DNA of 64,000 nt from Epichloe hybrida (taxonomy: Eukaryota > Ascomycota > Sordariomycetes > Hypocreales > Clavicipitaceae). Position numbers and translations under genes: made by a program. Below are positions 1-10,902 of this stretch, piece after piece. Position 1 is the stretch's first letter. Every line of letters starts with the position of its first letter. The notes beneath the pieces are model-generated. The model did not search any database, was not told the DNA's origin, and saw nothing but the letters and a program-made list of their open reading frames with translations. The stretch spans positions 7,626,001 to 7,690,000 of the forward strand of contig JAFEKR010000001.1 of NCBI GenBank assembly GCA_019022495.1. The letters run 5' to 3'.

Positions 1-1757
1 CACCACTTTGTGAGCGTCTTGTTGATTTCGCTTATCTATCTTACAAGCGAGCTGAGCATCTGGGGGTTGAGCCTGGCGCTGGCGTCGGCGCAGCTCCAAT
101 ACTTCGCGTCCATCTTGGGCATGGCCCTGGTCTTCTCTGCCATGACGGTCGCCGGCCGATATCTTCGGAGTTGCGATGGACTGTATCGGCGCTGGATCAA
201 AGACAAGGTAAGTTTCCTTCTTCTCTCCGACTGCACAGAAACTATGGCTGAGGACCCCGCGCGCAGGTCGACTTCATCAACGCACAGCTAGGGGTGGGAT
301 TCAGCGTGCCCATCATCATGCTCGATCATATGCTCAGCATGCGCGATGTCGGCTACATTGTCGCAACGTCTGGTGAGTTAATCCCGAACAAAGTCACGGC
401 TCACGATAAGAAATTTCAGCTAATCACACGGCCAGTTGTCACCAATGTGGTCTCATGGACAGGAGTCTTCTTTCTAGCCCTAGCAGGACTATCTCTTCTA
501 TCGGCTTTCCAGTCGCATGTTTTGGGATTCGTGCGACACCATGCTGCTAAAACTCCCATCTCGTGTCGGCAGGAAGAAAAGGGCGCGGCGCTTCCCGCGG
601 CGTTCCATCCTTACGAGAGTCAAGGGAAATATGTGACCTCGGAAGATTCGGTTGCGATTGCTGATCATCAGCCGTCGTCGTCCAAAGACCATCATCAAAT
701 CACGGAAATTGAGCCCTCCCCCACTGGGAGCCCAGGGCAACATGACAAGAGTGCTTGGTACCTGTTGAAAAGCAACGGCTATCTGTCGGCATGCCTTGTT
801 GGCATCATAGCCATCGGTATACCACTGGAGATGACTCGGTCCGACAGCAGAGCGCTAGATGGCTTTACACTGTGGCTTTGCTGGATCGTCGCCGTCCGGT
901 TGCAGCGAATGGTCAAGCAGGCGTTTTTCCTCATTGCCAACGTGCGCTGCAGACACACCTTGGCTACCATGATCAATCCCGTGCTCGTTACCACAACCTT
1001 CATGCTTGGTTACACTCGCCTGAGAGGGGTTCTCAGCCAGAGCGGAAGTGTCACCAACTTGTTGGAGAGCTTCAGCTCTGGAACGCCCCTATACTCACTC
1101 TGGACCGCTCTCATAAGGTCAGCACCCCTGCCGGACAATGCGACCTACTGGTTCGGAGCGGGGGACTTCGCGCTCTCTCTCCTCGAGTGCGGCATAGTCG
1201 CATGGGGCTTCAAGCTCTACGAGTGCCGACGTCAGCTTTTCAGCATATCAGGGCTCGCAATCTTCTTCTTCTGCTCTGTTGCTGCCGCCGGAAATGTCTT
1301 CTTGTCGGTGTTCCTCGCATCTGCGCTCGGGTTAGACAGGTTAGAGGCGTTGGCATTTGCTGCTCGGAGCACAACCTTGGCGCTGGCCAAGCCGGCTGTC
1401 AAGACCCTTGGAGGGAACTTGGCGCTCAATGCAACCCTTGTGGTCAGCAACGGGATCATCGGCCAGCTTCTGTATCCAATTCTTCTCGAGAAGCTGTCGA
1501 TTCCGGCCTCGGATCAGTCCACCGACAAGGAGCAGGACCCGGAACGGGATGCAATGACTGATACTCCTAGGACTGTCGCAGCTGGCACTGCCATCGGCAT
1601 CAACGGGGCTGCCATGGGGGTCTCGTACTTGTACGAAGTGAAGAGCCGCGCGGCGCCGTATGCGGCGCTATCTATGACCATCTTTGGAGTCATGACAGTG
1701 GCGTTTACAACACTTGAGCCTTTCAAAGGCGTGGTGCAAGCACTATCGACGCGATAG
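1..1757 (+). CDS. LrgB-like integral membrane protein, 5' partial
   Basis: This gene enters from the left edge: frame 1 is open from base 1 with no ATG. Three exons are visible: 1-207, 267-372 and 436-1757, with introns 208-266 (gtaagt...cag) and 373-435 (gtgagt...cag). The product is a polytopic membrane protein with a hydrophobic N-terminal part, a hydrophilic loop at about 540-740, and a C-terminal LrgB/CidB-type half. The LrgB signature is the ARSTTLALAKPAVKTLGG region followed by GTAIGINGAAMGVSYLYE. In plants the LrgA-LrgB fusion PLGG1 moves glycolate/glycerate across plastid membranes; in fungi the substrate is not established. The family call is good and the transported substrate is unknown. 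It converges on the minus-strand Pin1 gene. Confidence 0.8.
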
Positions 1758-2352
1758 GCGAGCAAAGTTAGTATTCCTGCCAACTTGCCTCTCCGTATGG
1801 CACAAGGAATACTAAATTAAGGATACTGGACGCAATGATTCAAAGTCGTTTTCTGTTTTTTTCCCCCTCTTATTTCGGGTGTCATGATTGATGACACAGC
1901 GCAAGAATGCCATGATTGGATGCCAACTGTTCAAACAGACAATATCAGCCAGAATAGCTACCAAAGTTTACTAACGCTGGCACACACAAGGTTCTCACAT
2001 AAAGAGCACAACTACAAAGGCAATGAATGACATAGAAAATAATGTAAATGACGATCAATGAACATGGTATGATATAGCGATTTACGTGAACAAGTTGAAG
2101 CTTTTCTGTCTGATGCAAAACTGGACATTGCATGGTTGCGTTTTTTTTCTTCTTTTTTCGTCTATCGTCTTTCGACTTTTGCATTCGCATAGTATTGTTG
2201 TGGCCGCTGGTGCCGACATGTCTTGAAATCATTTTGACCGACTTTATTTTCATTCCAATCTGGCACGAAATTAGCTTTTATTCTAATGCCACTGGCGCAC
2301 GAAAGGGGAGAAGTTGATGAAGTAAGCACCCTCACAGTGCGTTATGATAAAC
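1758..2352. other. Convergent intergenic region, no gene seen
   Basis: AT-rich spacer between the 3' ends of the LrgB-like gene (+) and the Pin1-like gene (-). It holds T-rich runs near 1855 and 2138-2158 and presumably both polyadenylation regions. I see no open frame with family resemblance. Confidence 0.6.
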
Positions 2353-3219
2353 TTACCTCTCGATCAAATGCAGCCCACTGGCTGTCTCGACGATTCTGCT
2401 CATCTCACCAGGCCGCAAAGCAAAAGCAGCATCCTCAAACTCCTTCTGCATATCCCCACGACCAAAATATCCAAGATCGCCACGCTTGCGAGCAGATGAG
2501 CAGTCAGACTCAGTAGGCGCCAGATCTCCCAAGGAAACGTTTCCGGTTTTGATCTTTTGCTCGTGCGCCTTGATGATGTTCATTGCTTCGTCTTTGGTAC
2601 GTACGATTTCGGACTGTATTTTTTTGCGGTAGCAGTCAGCTATACTCAAAAAACCGCACAAAGCTCAAATCAAATCGAATGTCTCATTGCGCGCTGAGAG
2701 GAGCATGATTTCTGGGTGCAATTTACCTCTCGCCAGCTACTAGGGCGTCTGCTATCCTTGTGCTTCACCAACAAGTGGGCGGCGCGAATCTTGCCCTCTG
2801 GTACCCCGGGGACAGCGCCGGGGCGCGAACCCGCACTATGATGGGCACCCATGTGGGTCTTGAGCTTCTCAGTGTCGGTGCCTTGCGGGGGTTCCCAGCG
2901 GGACACCTTCTCGACCGAGTTGAAGTAGTAAGGGAGGTTTTTCGAGTTGGAGTGACGGACTTCCCAGTTCGGAGGAAGACCAGTATCAGCCTGCAATGGT
3001 CGTAACGCGAAAGAGATGAAGGGGTTAGTCAAGGATTGGGCCAGCACAGGCTATCTTGGGAGGTTTGAGAGGGAGAAATATGACGGGAAGTAGGGAAAGG
3101 GCAGAGAACATGCGTGCCATGACTATACTAATTGCGGCGCCGCGCAGCGCGATGAGGGCTTCTTCAGAGACGAGCTGCGAATTTCGGGGGGTGGATGGGT
3201 AATAGACAGGACATACCAT
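2353..3219 (-). CDS. Pin1/Ess1-type peptidyl-prolyl cis-trans isomerase
   Basis: Phospho-Ser/Thr-Pro-specific parvulin isomerase, 175 residues, acting in the nucleus on targets such as the RNA polymerase II tail in known homologs. Exons on the minus strand are 3219-3217 (only the ATG), 2990-2727 and 2613-2353. Splicing gives MADTGLPPNWEVR, the expected start of the family. A WW domain (about residues 5-38, two Trp and an NLPYYFN core) is followed by the parvulin domain. The phosphate-binding SRRPSSWRE loop, the catalytic Cys in SDCSSA and the His in SGLHLI are all present. The stop used is TAA at 2355-2353. Because a GTAAGT overlaps it, a further 3' exon is possible, but I found no acceptor giving a convincing tail. 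Confidence 0.88.
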
Positions 3220-5304
3220 TATGAGGGGAAGGTAAAGAAGCTGGGAGGGATGGGAGAGGTCGATGTTGTCGTGACGGCAGCTGTCGATGGGGAGGAGAGC
3301 CGGCTAGAGTTGGTAGAGAAAATGAAGGTGATATATATGGTCAGGTGTGGTGAACGGTTCGCGGGGGCTGCGTCGCAATGTCAAAAGCCGGGTCGTCGTC
3401 ACGGTTCGTGTTGGCCGCGAGGCGTAGGCAGGGTCGAGGAAGAGTCTGGGGGATGGCGATTTGGGGATATGAATTCAGAGTCGACTTAATGAGTGCGATG
3501 ACGTGTGGCTGCGCAGTGGGAAGGGTACGGAAGGGGAGCCAACCAGAGAGGGCGCGGCAAGACGCCGCCCGAACCTGACCTGTGACCCCGAGTCTGTCTG
3601 TCATAATAAATGGATCCAACAGGTGTGAGTGGGGGAAAGAGAAGGCAACTATGTATTATTACTCCGTAACTGACTTGGCAACCTGGTCCGATTCGTCCAA
3701 TTCATCCAAGCGCAGACGTTACATTTGTACAACTTTTACCATGTACATAAGCTTCTTTTGGCCGAATCAACTCTACATCCGCAGAACTTGTTTGCAAGAC
3801 CAGACGCCAAACGCTGACCCAGTTGTCCTTCTACAACTTGGGGTGTGATTCACGAAAAGCCTGCAAAAAAAGTTTGCAGGGAGCATAGCCATGCATAATA
3901 AAAGACGCGCTAACCATCTTTGATACTACATGTTTGTATTTCTAGAAGCCCGCCCCCTCTTTCCTTCCCTAGATAGTACGAAGCAGCCGGCCTAAATAAT
4001 ACACACATAACTTGTACCGTCAGTCAGGCTTTTCGTGGATCACACGGTCCCCAAAGCCTCGGTGCCTGGAAAACGCACCACCTCCGACAATCAATTTCCC
4101 TTTCCCGCAGACGGGGTGACCTTCATCATGGCTGGACACGGCACCTTTGTTGATCACGAGGTGGGCATCTTACAACACGCAGGGCTTCGCGGCGTTTTCC
4201 CCATTCTGCAAAGGTCACGTTCCTGAAAACCGAAAATCGTCAGCGTCAGGGGAGGGTTTCGCGAATTCCAACATCATAACGACTGTTGGGTTTTTCATCC
4301 GCATGCTCTTGGCCTGGCGACTACATAAATGAATTCGGGGTGGGTTTTGCTGGCTTGGGTGTGGTGTCACTAGACATGTGGATGGAGGGGGGCCAAAATG
4401 GGCGACAAAAAGAGGTCACCTGCTTGATGTATTCCAGCATTTCCGGTCAGGTGGAGGGTGGAAGGGCGTTCATGCACGCTTTTTGTGTTTTCCACTGCCT
4501 AGGAGGAGAGGAGACGATTGATCATGGTGCATACCCAACCTGACTAAGTGCGTATTTAGTGTTGTTGGAAGCGTTGAAGATGTCGGGGCCTGCTTACAGA
4601 TGGGAGGCGAAATGAATGCAAGGCTTGTGCAAGGGCCAGTCTTGTTTCTTGGTCTAGGCTGAAAGTGAGGATGAGGGAAGGAGGTGAGGGGCTCGTGAGG
4701 ATGCACATGTGTACACTAACCGTTGCTCGAATTCTGAGTCATCGTTGTGACTACAATCATCAAACACATGATAAGACAGCACAAGAGGTGAAAAGGGTTG
4801 TTTATTAAAAGAAGAAGCTCATCTGTATATATTTGGCTTTTAAAACCATCTCGTTCGCTTTTTAAATTTGGCAATGCATAGACGTGAGCCTCTCATTGCC
4901 AGCGCCGCGGGCTCGACGTGGCTTGTTAAACTTGTAAACTTGTCAACAAGCTCTGGAGAAAGAACGAAGCGGAAAGTCTGTCGGCCCCACCCACATTCAT
5001 CAGGCTGCCTTTCGACTTTTGCCTTCCAGCCTCTCCTTCCTCCCATCACCGACCCGCGCTTTTTTTCCCTTTCCCATCAACAAACCCAACCCGGCTCATT
5101 TCGAAGAGCAACGGACTAGCTCGCTCATCTTATCATTGATGACATTCGTGTATCTTGTATTCGCAACTACTTAACAAACGCGACTTCTCGCCTTAATTCA
5201 TCATTTGCATCAAACAAGAAGCACATAATTTTCAACAGAATTAGTACCCTTCACTTTCGTCTCGTACTCGGCACACGTGAGGCGAAGATAACCAAATCGA
5301 AGGC
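3220..5304. other. 2.1 kb intergenic region, no gene seen
   Basis: Divergent spacer upstream of both the Pin1-like gene and RPB9. Open frames here are short and show no recognisable family. It contains a TACTCCGTA word at 3660 and a candidate terminal-inverted-repeat element at 3843-4045. The last few hundred bases before 5305 are presumably the RPB9 promoter and leader. Confidence 0.6.
3843..4045. repeat. Candidate MITE-like element with 21-bp inverted termini
   Basis: Bases 3843-3863 (GTGTGATTCACGAAAAGCCT plus G) match the reverse complement of 4025-4045 at 20 of 21 positions. Similarity stops at both inner and outer edges, as expected for terminal inverted repeats. The interior of about 160 bp has no coding frame. 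I could not identify a clear target-site duplication, so a non-transposon origin remains possible. Confidence 0.45.
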
Positions 5305-6359
5305 ATGGCTACGCCACAGTCAACTACGTCTTACGCGGGCTCCGGCTCCAAGAAACTCGAACAAATTACCTTCCGTTTTTGCTCCGAATGCTCCAACATG
5401 TTGTATCCCAAGGAGGACGAAGATGCTCACAAACTGCAATTTACCTGCCGAACCTGCCAGTACACCGAGGAGGCACAGTCCACCTGCGTATTCCGCAATG
5501 TCCTGAGTAACTCCGCTGGCGAAACTGCTGGTGTGACCCAGGATGTTGGATCTGATCCAACGGTTAGTCAAGTTCCAGTCGTCCTTTGTTTATCTTGTGG
5601 GCTTCTCATTTTGTGCGATACTTGTGGAGATCTGGCTACAGAGGTGGCTGGCACTGAGGAGGCGCAGTCAGAGAAGAAGAAGGACAAGGAAAGTATGGGA
5701 CTTTGCCAGTTTACCCTTCCCTGGACCGACTTTGAAGATCCCTTCGACGAGTACGACGAAGAGGTCATGGAAGAATCAAGCGATGGCAACCTGTCTAGCT
5801 CATCCGTGAGCGAGCTGTTTTCCGACACGACTGAGGGGACGGATTTCGCCAACGATGGTGCGATGATCATCGCTCTGTAATGGACAACAAATTTCATCTT
5901 TGCCTTAATCACATAACGACACTCGAGCAGCCTGCTTTCGACGGCGTCCGAATATTTACTTCTTCGCCGGGGTGACTACATGTGGGCCGAAAGGTGTAAC
6001 GATAATCGGCAGCTTCAAGACATGGCGAGCAGTTGCAGCGGAGCGTGTTTCCTTGGTGTTGGAACTCGTTGACCCTTGCCTTTGAACCTGCTGGCTGACA
6101 CATGATTCTTTTTGTTTTTCCTGGCTATAGCTTCCTCGGTCGAACAAGACGTGTCCCAGATGCAACCACGAAGAAGCAGTTTTCTTCCAATCTCAGGAGC
6201 GAAGTGCCGAAACTGGCATGGTAAGCCATCACCAATCTCTATGTCCTCCATCGTTGAGAGGCATGGCGCACCTTGGATATGAAACGCGTCAAACTAACAT
6301 GGCTGGCTGGCAAGAAATTGTTTTATGTCTGCTGTGAATGCGGTCATATTTTCGACTAG
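5305..6359 (+). CDS. RPB9: DNA-directed RNA polymerase II subunit RPB9
   Basis: Small zinc-ribbon subunit of nuclear RNA polymerase II, involved in start-site choice, elongation and fidelity in known homologs. The spliced model joins 5305-5562, 6131-6220 and 6315-6359, giving 130 residues. The first zinc ribbon uses CxxC pairs at residues 26/29 and 48/51 (FCSECSNMLYP, FTCRTC). The second uses 94/97 (KTCPRCNHEEAVFFQSQ) and 122/125 (CCECGHIF). All junctions are phase 0 with good GT-AG signals (gttagt...tatag, gtaagc...caag). The first intron is unusually long (568 nt) and its 5' part stays open in the RPB9 frame to 5880; see the separate entry. Confidence 0.92.
5563..6130 (+). other. Long RPB9 intron 1 with an in-frame open extension
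   Basis: The RPB9 exon 1 frame runs without a stop from 5563 to a TAA at 5878-5880. Retention would replace the second zinc ribbon with a roughly 105-residue tail rich in Asp, Glu and Ser (for example EDPFDEYDEEVMEESSDGN). A GT-AG pair at 5563-5640 would remove exactly 78 nt and keep the frame, leaving an acidic tail of about 80 residues. That would be an alternative C-terminus rather than random intron sequence. I do not recognise the tail. Confidence 0.4.
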
Positions 6360-6943
6360 TAGTCGTTTACGAGTCATGATACCCAAAGTCCCAGACCGAC
6401 ATTACGATTATTGCAGATGGCGTACGATTGAAAGATGGTTCTGGTCTTGTAAAACAGCATATATAACGGAGAAGTGGCGTTCATGGGAAGGATTGTTTGT
6501 ATCAAGGCGCATCGGTTTACTATACGAGGATGAAATCGTTCGGCCTTTCAAGGTCAACCGGGCGGGTCTTGATACCGAAACATCATCAAGAGCATTATAG
6601 AAGATAGGAGGAAATTGGGTCATTGTTTAAAATCAGATTCGGCTTTACAAAAATGGTCAACAGTGTCAAGTTTTGCGCCGAATGAAATTGTTATGAAAGA
6701 AAACATCATGAATATGTGAAAGTAGTGAGATTCAAATCGAGTTTTGTGCCCCTGTTTAAACGCCTCGCATATGCCAAGTTGTAATGATACACTGTATCTC
6801 CTCTCTTGTAAGGAGAGTCACATCTCCATTCGCGGCATTCCAAACAATAAAAAATTGCCTCATGCTTCACACTCAATACCTGGACTCCTGCTGCATCGAG
6901 ATAGATCTTGAACTTTTCCGGATCTCCAAATGATTACCCTCGT
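6360..6943. other. Convergent intergenic region, no gene seen
   Basis: Spacer between the 3' ends of RPB9 (+) and uL14m (-). It is AT-rich from about 6590 to 6880. The short open frame near 6325-6600 overlaps RPB9's last exon in another frame and shows no family features. Confidence 0.6.
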
Positions 6944-7485
6944 TCATGCCTGCATGGGAGCCATTGACAAGATCTTGCTCCACTTCTTCCTCTTCAATTC
7001 TGCTCCAACAACGCCGTTGATTCGCGATCCGACCGGGTCCCCAGACTTGTTCAGCAGAACGCATGCATTGTCATCGAACTTGACGATCGACCCGTCTCGT
7101 CTTTGCGTGGGGTACCTGGTGCGAACGACGACGGCATGTCGAATATCACCACGCTTCACCTTGGCAGCGGCAGAAATGCCTGCCATGCCAGAGGAGGATG
7201 CGCCTCTCTGTTCCTGAACGACAACCACAATACGATCACCTAGAGTCAAGCTTGGGTTAGTGATGGAGACCCTGGCTGGTGCAGGGCTGATGCCCTTTTG
7301 GTCCGAGTATGCACGATTCAACGTACCGATACGAGCATGGCGCTTCTGACCGACAACGAGGGCGCATTCGACGAGAGCTGCACCGGAATTATCGATGCAG
7401 TTGAGCATCGTCTGTGAAGGACCTGGTTCAACTCTGATGTAAATGGCGGCAGGAGCTTTGAACGGCATACCTTTAATTGAATCAT
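6944..7485 (-). CDS. Mitochondrial large-subunit ribosomal protein uL14m
   Basis: Bacterial-type L14 protein of the mitochondrial ribosome (yeast MRPL38 family), 131 residues. Exons on the minus strand: 7485-7471 (15 nt, MIQLK), 7411-7327 and 7239-6944. Splicing gives MIQLKTMLNCIDNSGA, matching the usual L14 start. A larger open frame beginning at 7624 reads out of this frame before the second exon and is not the real N-terminus. Signature segments include QKRHARIGDRIVVVV, KRGDIRHAVVVRTRYPTQR, DDNACVLLN and GSRINGVVGAELK. The 87-nt second intron is a multiple of three and open, so an unspliced reading would add an insertion after RIG. It shares a divergent upstream region with SET9. Confidence 0.9.
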
Positions 7486-8332
7486 ATTGGCGGAATGGCC
7501 CAAGGCGCAATAGCTTCAGTGGTTTCAGACGGGATACATAATCGCGGAATGCAAAGACCCTGGCTGACACTGGCTTTTTCCATCGAAACGAGTCACGTGC
7601 TGTGTCACGTCCCGGCTGAGTCAAGCTGCCACCTTCCAGGCTCCCCCCCTGCGGTCGTCCGGCCAGCGAATCTTGGTTGGGGGGGGGGTGGGCCAGGGTG
7701 GTTCAATGCACTTCACTGGCCGGTCCAATGGCTGGCTCCATTGTGGGTGAAAGGTGAAAGGCGCAGCCGGGAGATGCGCCTTCTTACTTTCTTCTTAATC
7801 AACTTCTGATCTTGCCTACAACTTGTCGACGCGGTCGCGTGTCATTCAGGCAGGCACTCGGCGTTCTTGTTCATAGTCCCTCCCTTCTAGACTCATCTTT
7901 CATCTCCTTCTTGGCATAATCGCTTCACCATCGTGCTCATGCTGAGGCACCAACTGTATGTATGCTGGATCGATTCGCTCCCGGGTAACGACGTTGCAAT
8001 AGAAAGGAGGGTCACCACCCGCCTGTGAGCACAAAGCTCCATCTCACCGGCAGACTCACTGATTTTAGCTTTGCGCTTTTTTACTTTTTTACGAGGGGAC
8101 ACTCACGGGTGTAGGGAAACTGATGGTAATAGCCAAAAATCGAGCGGAAATCGGCAACTCTTTGCAGACGTTACGGCTTGGACGACCAGCTGCGCTGAAA
8201 CCACAGTCCAGCGCCGGACCTCGTACCTTCACAACTAGACTACATTCCGAAAACGAGGTCTTTGGACAAACTAGCGCCACTCCCTCTCTCATCCTCTCGC
8301 CGGGAAGTGCATGAAGTCGCCACAGCACTATA
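7486..8332. promoter_or_regulatory. Divergent promoter region of uL14m and SET9
   Basis: About 0.85 kb lies between two divergently transcribed conserved genes, so both promoters must sit here. It contains a G-run near 7679-7688. No recognisable coding frame was found apart from the upstream ORF that overlaps the SET9 start. Confidence 0.5.
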
Positions 8333-8400
8333 ATGCCGGCGCCCAAAATCTCGACGCCGGTGAAGCATCGGCTCACGCTGGCGCAATTATCGGCATATGA
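8311..8400 (+). promoter_or_regulatory. Upstream ORF overlapping the SET9 start codon
   Basis: An ATG at 8311 begins a 29-codon frame ending TGA at 8398-8400. It overlaps the SET9 ATG (8333) in a different frame. If the transcript includes 8311, ribosomes would need leaky scanning to start SET9. Whether the leader includes this ATG cannot be read from sequence. Confidence 0.35.
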
Positions 8401-10354
8401 TGACATCTTGACGGATGCGCTGGTCGACCACGTATACTACTGGACGACTGTGCCCAAGAATCGGCCATCCTACCATGCTTCGCGAGGCGTATCCGAAAAC
8501 GTCATCAGCCAGATCATCCGGGACGAGGTCGTTCTTTACAGGGATTTGGCTGCTGCGGAGGAGAGATTACTTGCTACGGATGGGTTGAAAAGATTCATGA
8601 GTAGTCTCAAGACAGCCAAGGAAAAGGACGACTTTAAACAACACCTGCGCCGATATGTGCAAATTTATATGCCCGACTGTCCGTGGGAAGTCAGTTCCAC
8701 CAACCGGTACACCATTGTCTCTCATGAAGCGAGCATCACAGCAAGACGATACATCAAGCGTAATGAATCTATCAAGTATCTGTCTGGCATCCAAGTCGTC
8801 ATCACACCAGAGGAAGAACAGGACATCTCAGTGCGAAAGAAGGACTTCAGCATTGTAGTGAGCTCGAGAAGCAAGAACACAAGCCTGTTCATGGGCCCTG
8901 CACGTTTTGCGAACCACGACTGCGACGCAAATGCAAAGCTGATTACCACCAGTCATGCGGGGATTGAAATCGTTGCTATTCGGCCCATCGAGACGGGTGA
9001 GGAAATCACTGTTACCTACGGAGACAACTACTTTGGAAACGACAACTGTGAATGTCTCTGTAAGACTTGCGAACGGGGGTTGAGAAATGGCTGGGAGCCT
9101 GCAGAAGGTGCCGCTGCAAGTGTTCAGACGAACGTGGAAGAGGGGAGGACTGAGGTGTACTCATTGCGGCGACGACGACGGGAGGACAGCATTGGAGGAT
9201 CACGGACTCCTTCCGTCACTCCCGGTATTCGGCCACGAGTGAGGCGAACAAGACCGAAAGGGTCGCGGCTCAGCACCGCTCACGGTTCATGGCCGGCAGC
9301 ATTACCAGTACCTAATACACCCAACGGTCGAAAGCGACCGATTGATGCCATGGCCACACCACCTGTTACTCCAGCAAAGAAACTGCGGCACACAATCGAG
9401 CCTATACCCGATATACCTGCTTCCGCTTCGCGAAGCACCTCAGTCAGTGGTAGCTCATCATCCAGCCACGAAGAGGCTGTTGAAACAGATGTCACATCAC
9501 CCGAAAAAGAAACCCCCGAGCCCACGGTTCAAACTCCGATCAAGGGATCCAGACAGGTGGCAAGCATTATGGGGTCAAAGTACAGCGACTCAATTGCTGC
9601 CATGGATCCATTCTCCCCCGAGAGCATCCGTAGCCTGGAATCACCACACGCGTCACACGGTGACTTGACCAATTCATTGCAGCCAGCGAAAAGCACTGCC
9701 GCAACGATGTCGATATCAGCTATTTTAAACGCATCGAGCCACTCTGAGCCACGAGCCGCTGCTCCCATTGCCGTGAGCATTGAAACTGTGGATGAGTCCG
9801 AGGTGGCCGCGGCTACAGGAGCACGACTTCCGAGAAAGAAAAAGGGACGAGACTTTGTGAAGCAAAAATCTCCACCGATGAGAGTTCGCACGCCAGGGGA
9901 CTACGTTCTGACTCCGCTACTGCTCGCCGAGCCCGAAATGGCGTGGATCCAATGTACCATTTGCAACGACTATTTTGTTCAACGAGATGCTTATTTTACA
10001 AGGGCATCATGCCCACGATGCGAGCGACATTCCAAATTATATGGATACATGTGGCCCAAGACGGACAAGACCGGGCCCTCGGACAAGGAAGAGCGAGTTT
10101 TGGATCACAGACTTGTGCATCGGTTTTTGACCACGAGCGATGAACGCAAGGCCCGAGGCAGAAAAAGCATCGTGGAGCGCCAAGAAACGGAGGAGGCCAG
10201 CGAGCCTGACAGGGGCAGAAAACTGCAGCGTGGCAAAGCCAAGGGAAAAGCCAAGCCAATCCAAGACTCTGTTATAGTCAAAGTGCCACACGACACATCG
10301 TGTCTCCGCCGAAGTGGTCGCTCACGTAGGATAAGCAGCAGACTGGAGGATTGA
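8333..10354 (+). CDS. SET9: Histone H4 lysine-20 methyltransferase SET9
   Basis: Suv4-20-type SET-domain enzyme that methylates histone H4 K20 in the nucleus; 673 residues in one exon. The N-terminal region (KHRLTLAQLSAYDDILTDAL) is typical of fungal SET9. The SET domain spans roughly residues 120-250. It contains FMGPARFANHDCDANAKL (cofactor/knot motif), the GEEITVTYGDNYFG segment and the post-SET-like cluster CECLCKTC. A Ser/Pro/Thr-rich central region follows, then a cysteine-containing patch (IQCTICNDYF...ASCPRCERHSKLYGY) and a basic C-terminus. The start at 8333 is the first ATG of this frame and opens with MPAPKISTPVKHRLTL. It is transcribed away from uL14m. Confidence 0.92.
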   Translation: MPAPKISTPVKHRLTLAQLSAYDDILTDALVDHVYYWTTVPKNRPSYHASRGVSENVISQIIRDEVVLYRDLAAAEERLLATDGLKRFMSSLKTAKEKDDFKQHLRRYVQIYMPDCPWEVSSTNRYTIVSHEASITARRYIKRNESIKYLSGIQVVITPEEEQDISVRKKDFSIVVSSRSKNTSLFMGPARFANHDCDANAKLITTSHAGIEIVAIRPIETGEEITVTYGDNYFGNDNCECLCKTCERGLRNGWEPAEGAAASVQTNVEEGRTEVYSLRRRRREDSIGGSRTPSVTPGIRPRVRRTRPKGSRLSTAHGSWPAALPVPNTPNGRKRPIDAMATPPVTPAKKLRHTIEPIPDIPASASRSTSVSGSSSSSHEEAVETDVTSPEKETPEPTVQTPIKGSRQVASIMGSKYSDSIAAMDPFSPESIRSLESPHASHGDLTNSLQPAKSTAATMSISAILNASSHSEPRAAAPIAVSIETVDESEVAAATGARLPRKKKGRDFVKQKSPPMRVRTPGDYVLTPLLLAEPEMAWIQCTICNDYFVQRDAYFTRASCPRCERHSKLYGYMWPKTDKTGPSDKEERVLDHRLVHRFLTTSDERKARGRKSIVERQETEEASEPDRGRKLQRGKAKGKAKPIQDSVIVKVPHDTSCLRRSGRSRRISSRLED

Positions 10355-10902
10355 CGACGGGGCGGCATGGTATCCTGCGACTCGGAGAGGGGAGAGGGAC
10401 GAGGGGAGAGGGGCGAGGGCAGAGGGCATAACGGTATGTCGATGTCTCAGTCATGCCATTTCTACGAGAAAATCACTGGCATGGCATCATGTTATGTACA
10501 CATATACACATGGCACTTTTTAGACACCTATCTAGACTAGATATCTTTTCTTCAGGGATGGCGACGAGCAAACACCGTGATGAAGATGCAGCACGTGCAT
10601 GCATAGGTGTGCGTCAGTGACCCCTCGTTCCATGTGACGGGTGGAGCGGGATGCCGGGATGTCGGAGGATTGAGGATTGAGCTTCTGGGATCACGGCAGA
10701 TGGACTAGACCAAACGGGGCTAAAAGTGGAGGGAGTCAGTCAAATGGCCCAATATCGGACAAGCTAGCACATATTATGCGGAGGTTACAGATTACGGATT
10801 ATTGGTGAGGTTTAAATAGCTCACCCTGAACGACGATTTCGGCGCCCCGGTGTCTCTCGTCACGTCGAGCTGAACTGTTGACGCAAGAAGAAGAAAGTCA
10901 CC
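10355..10902. other. Intergenic region, no gene seen
   Basis: Spacer between SET9 and the PI-PLC-like gene, both on the plus strand. A purine-rich GAGGGGA-type tract lies at about 10383-10428. No coding frame is supported. Confidence 0.6.
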
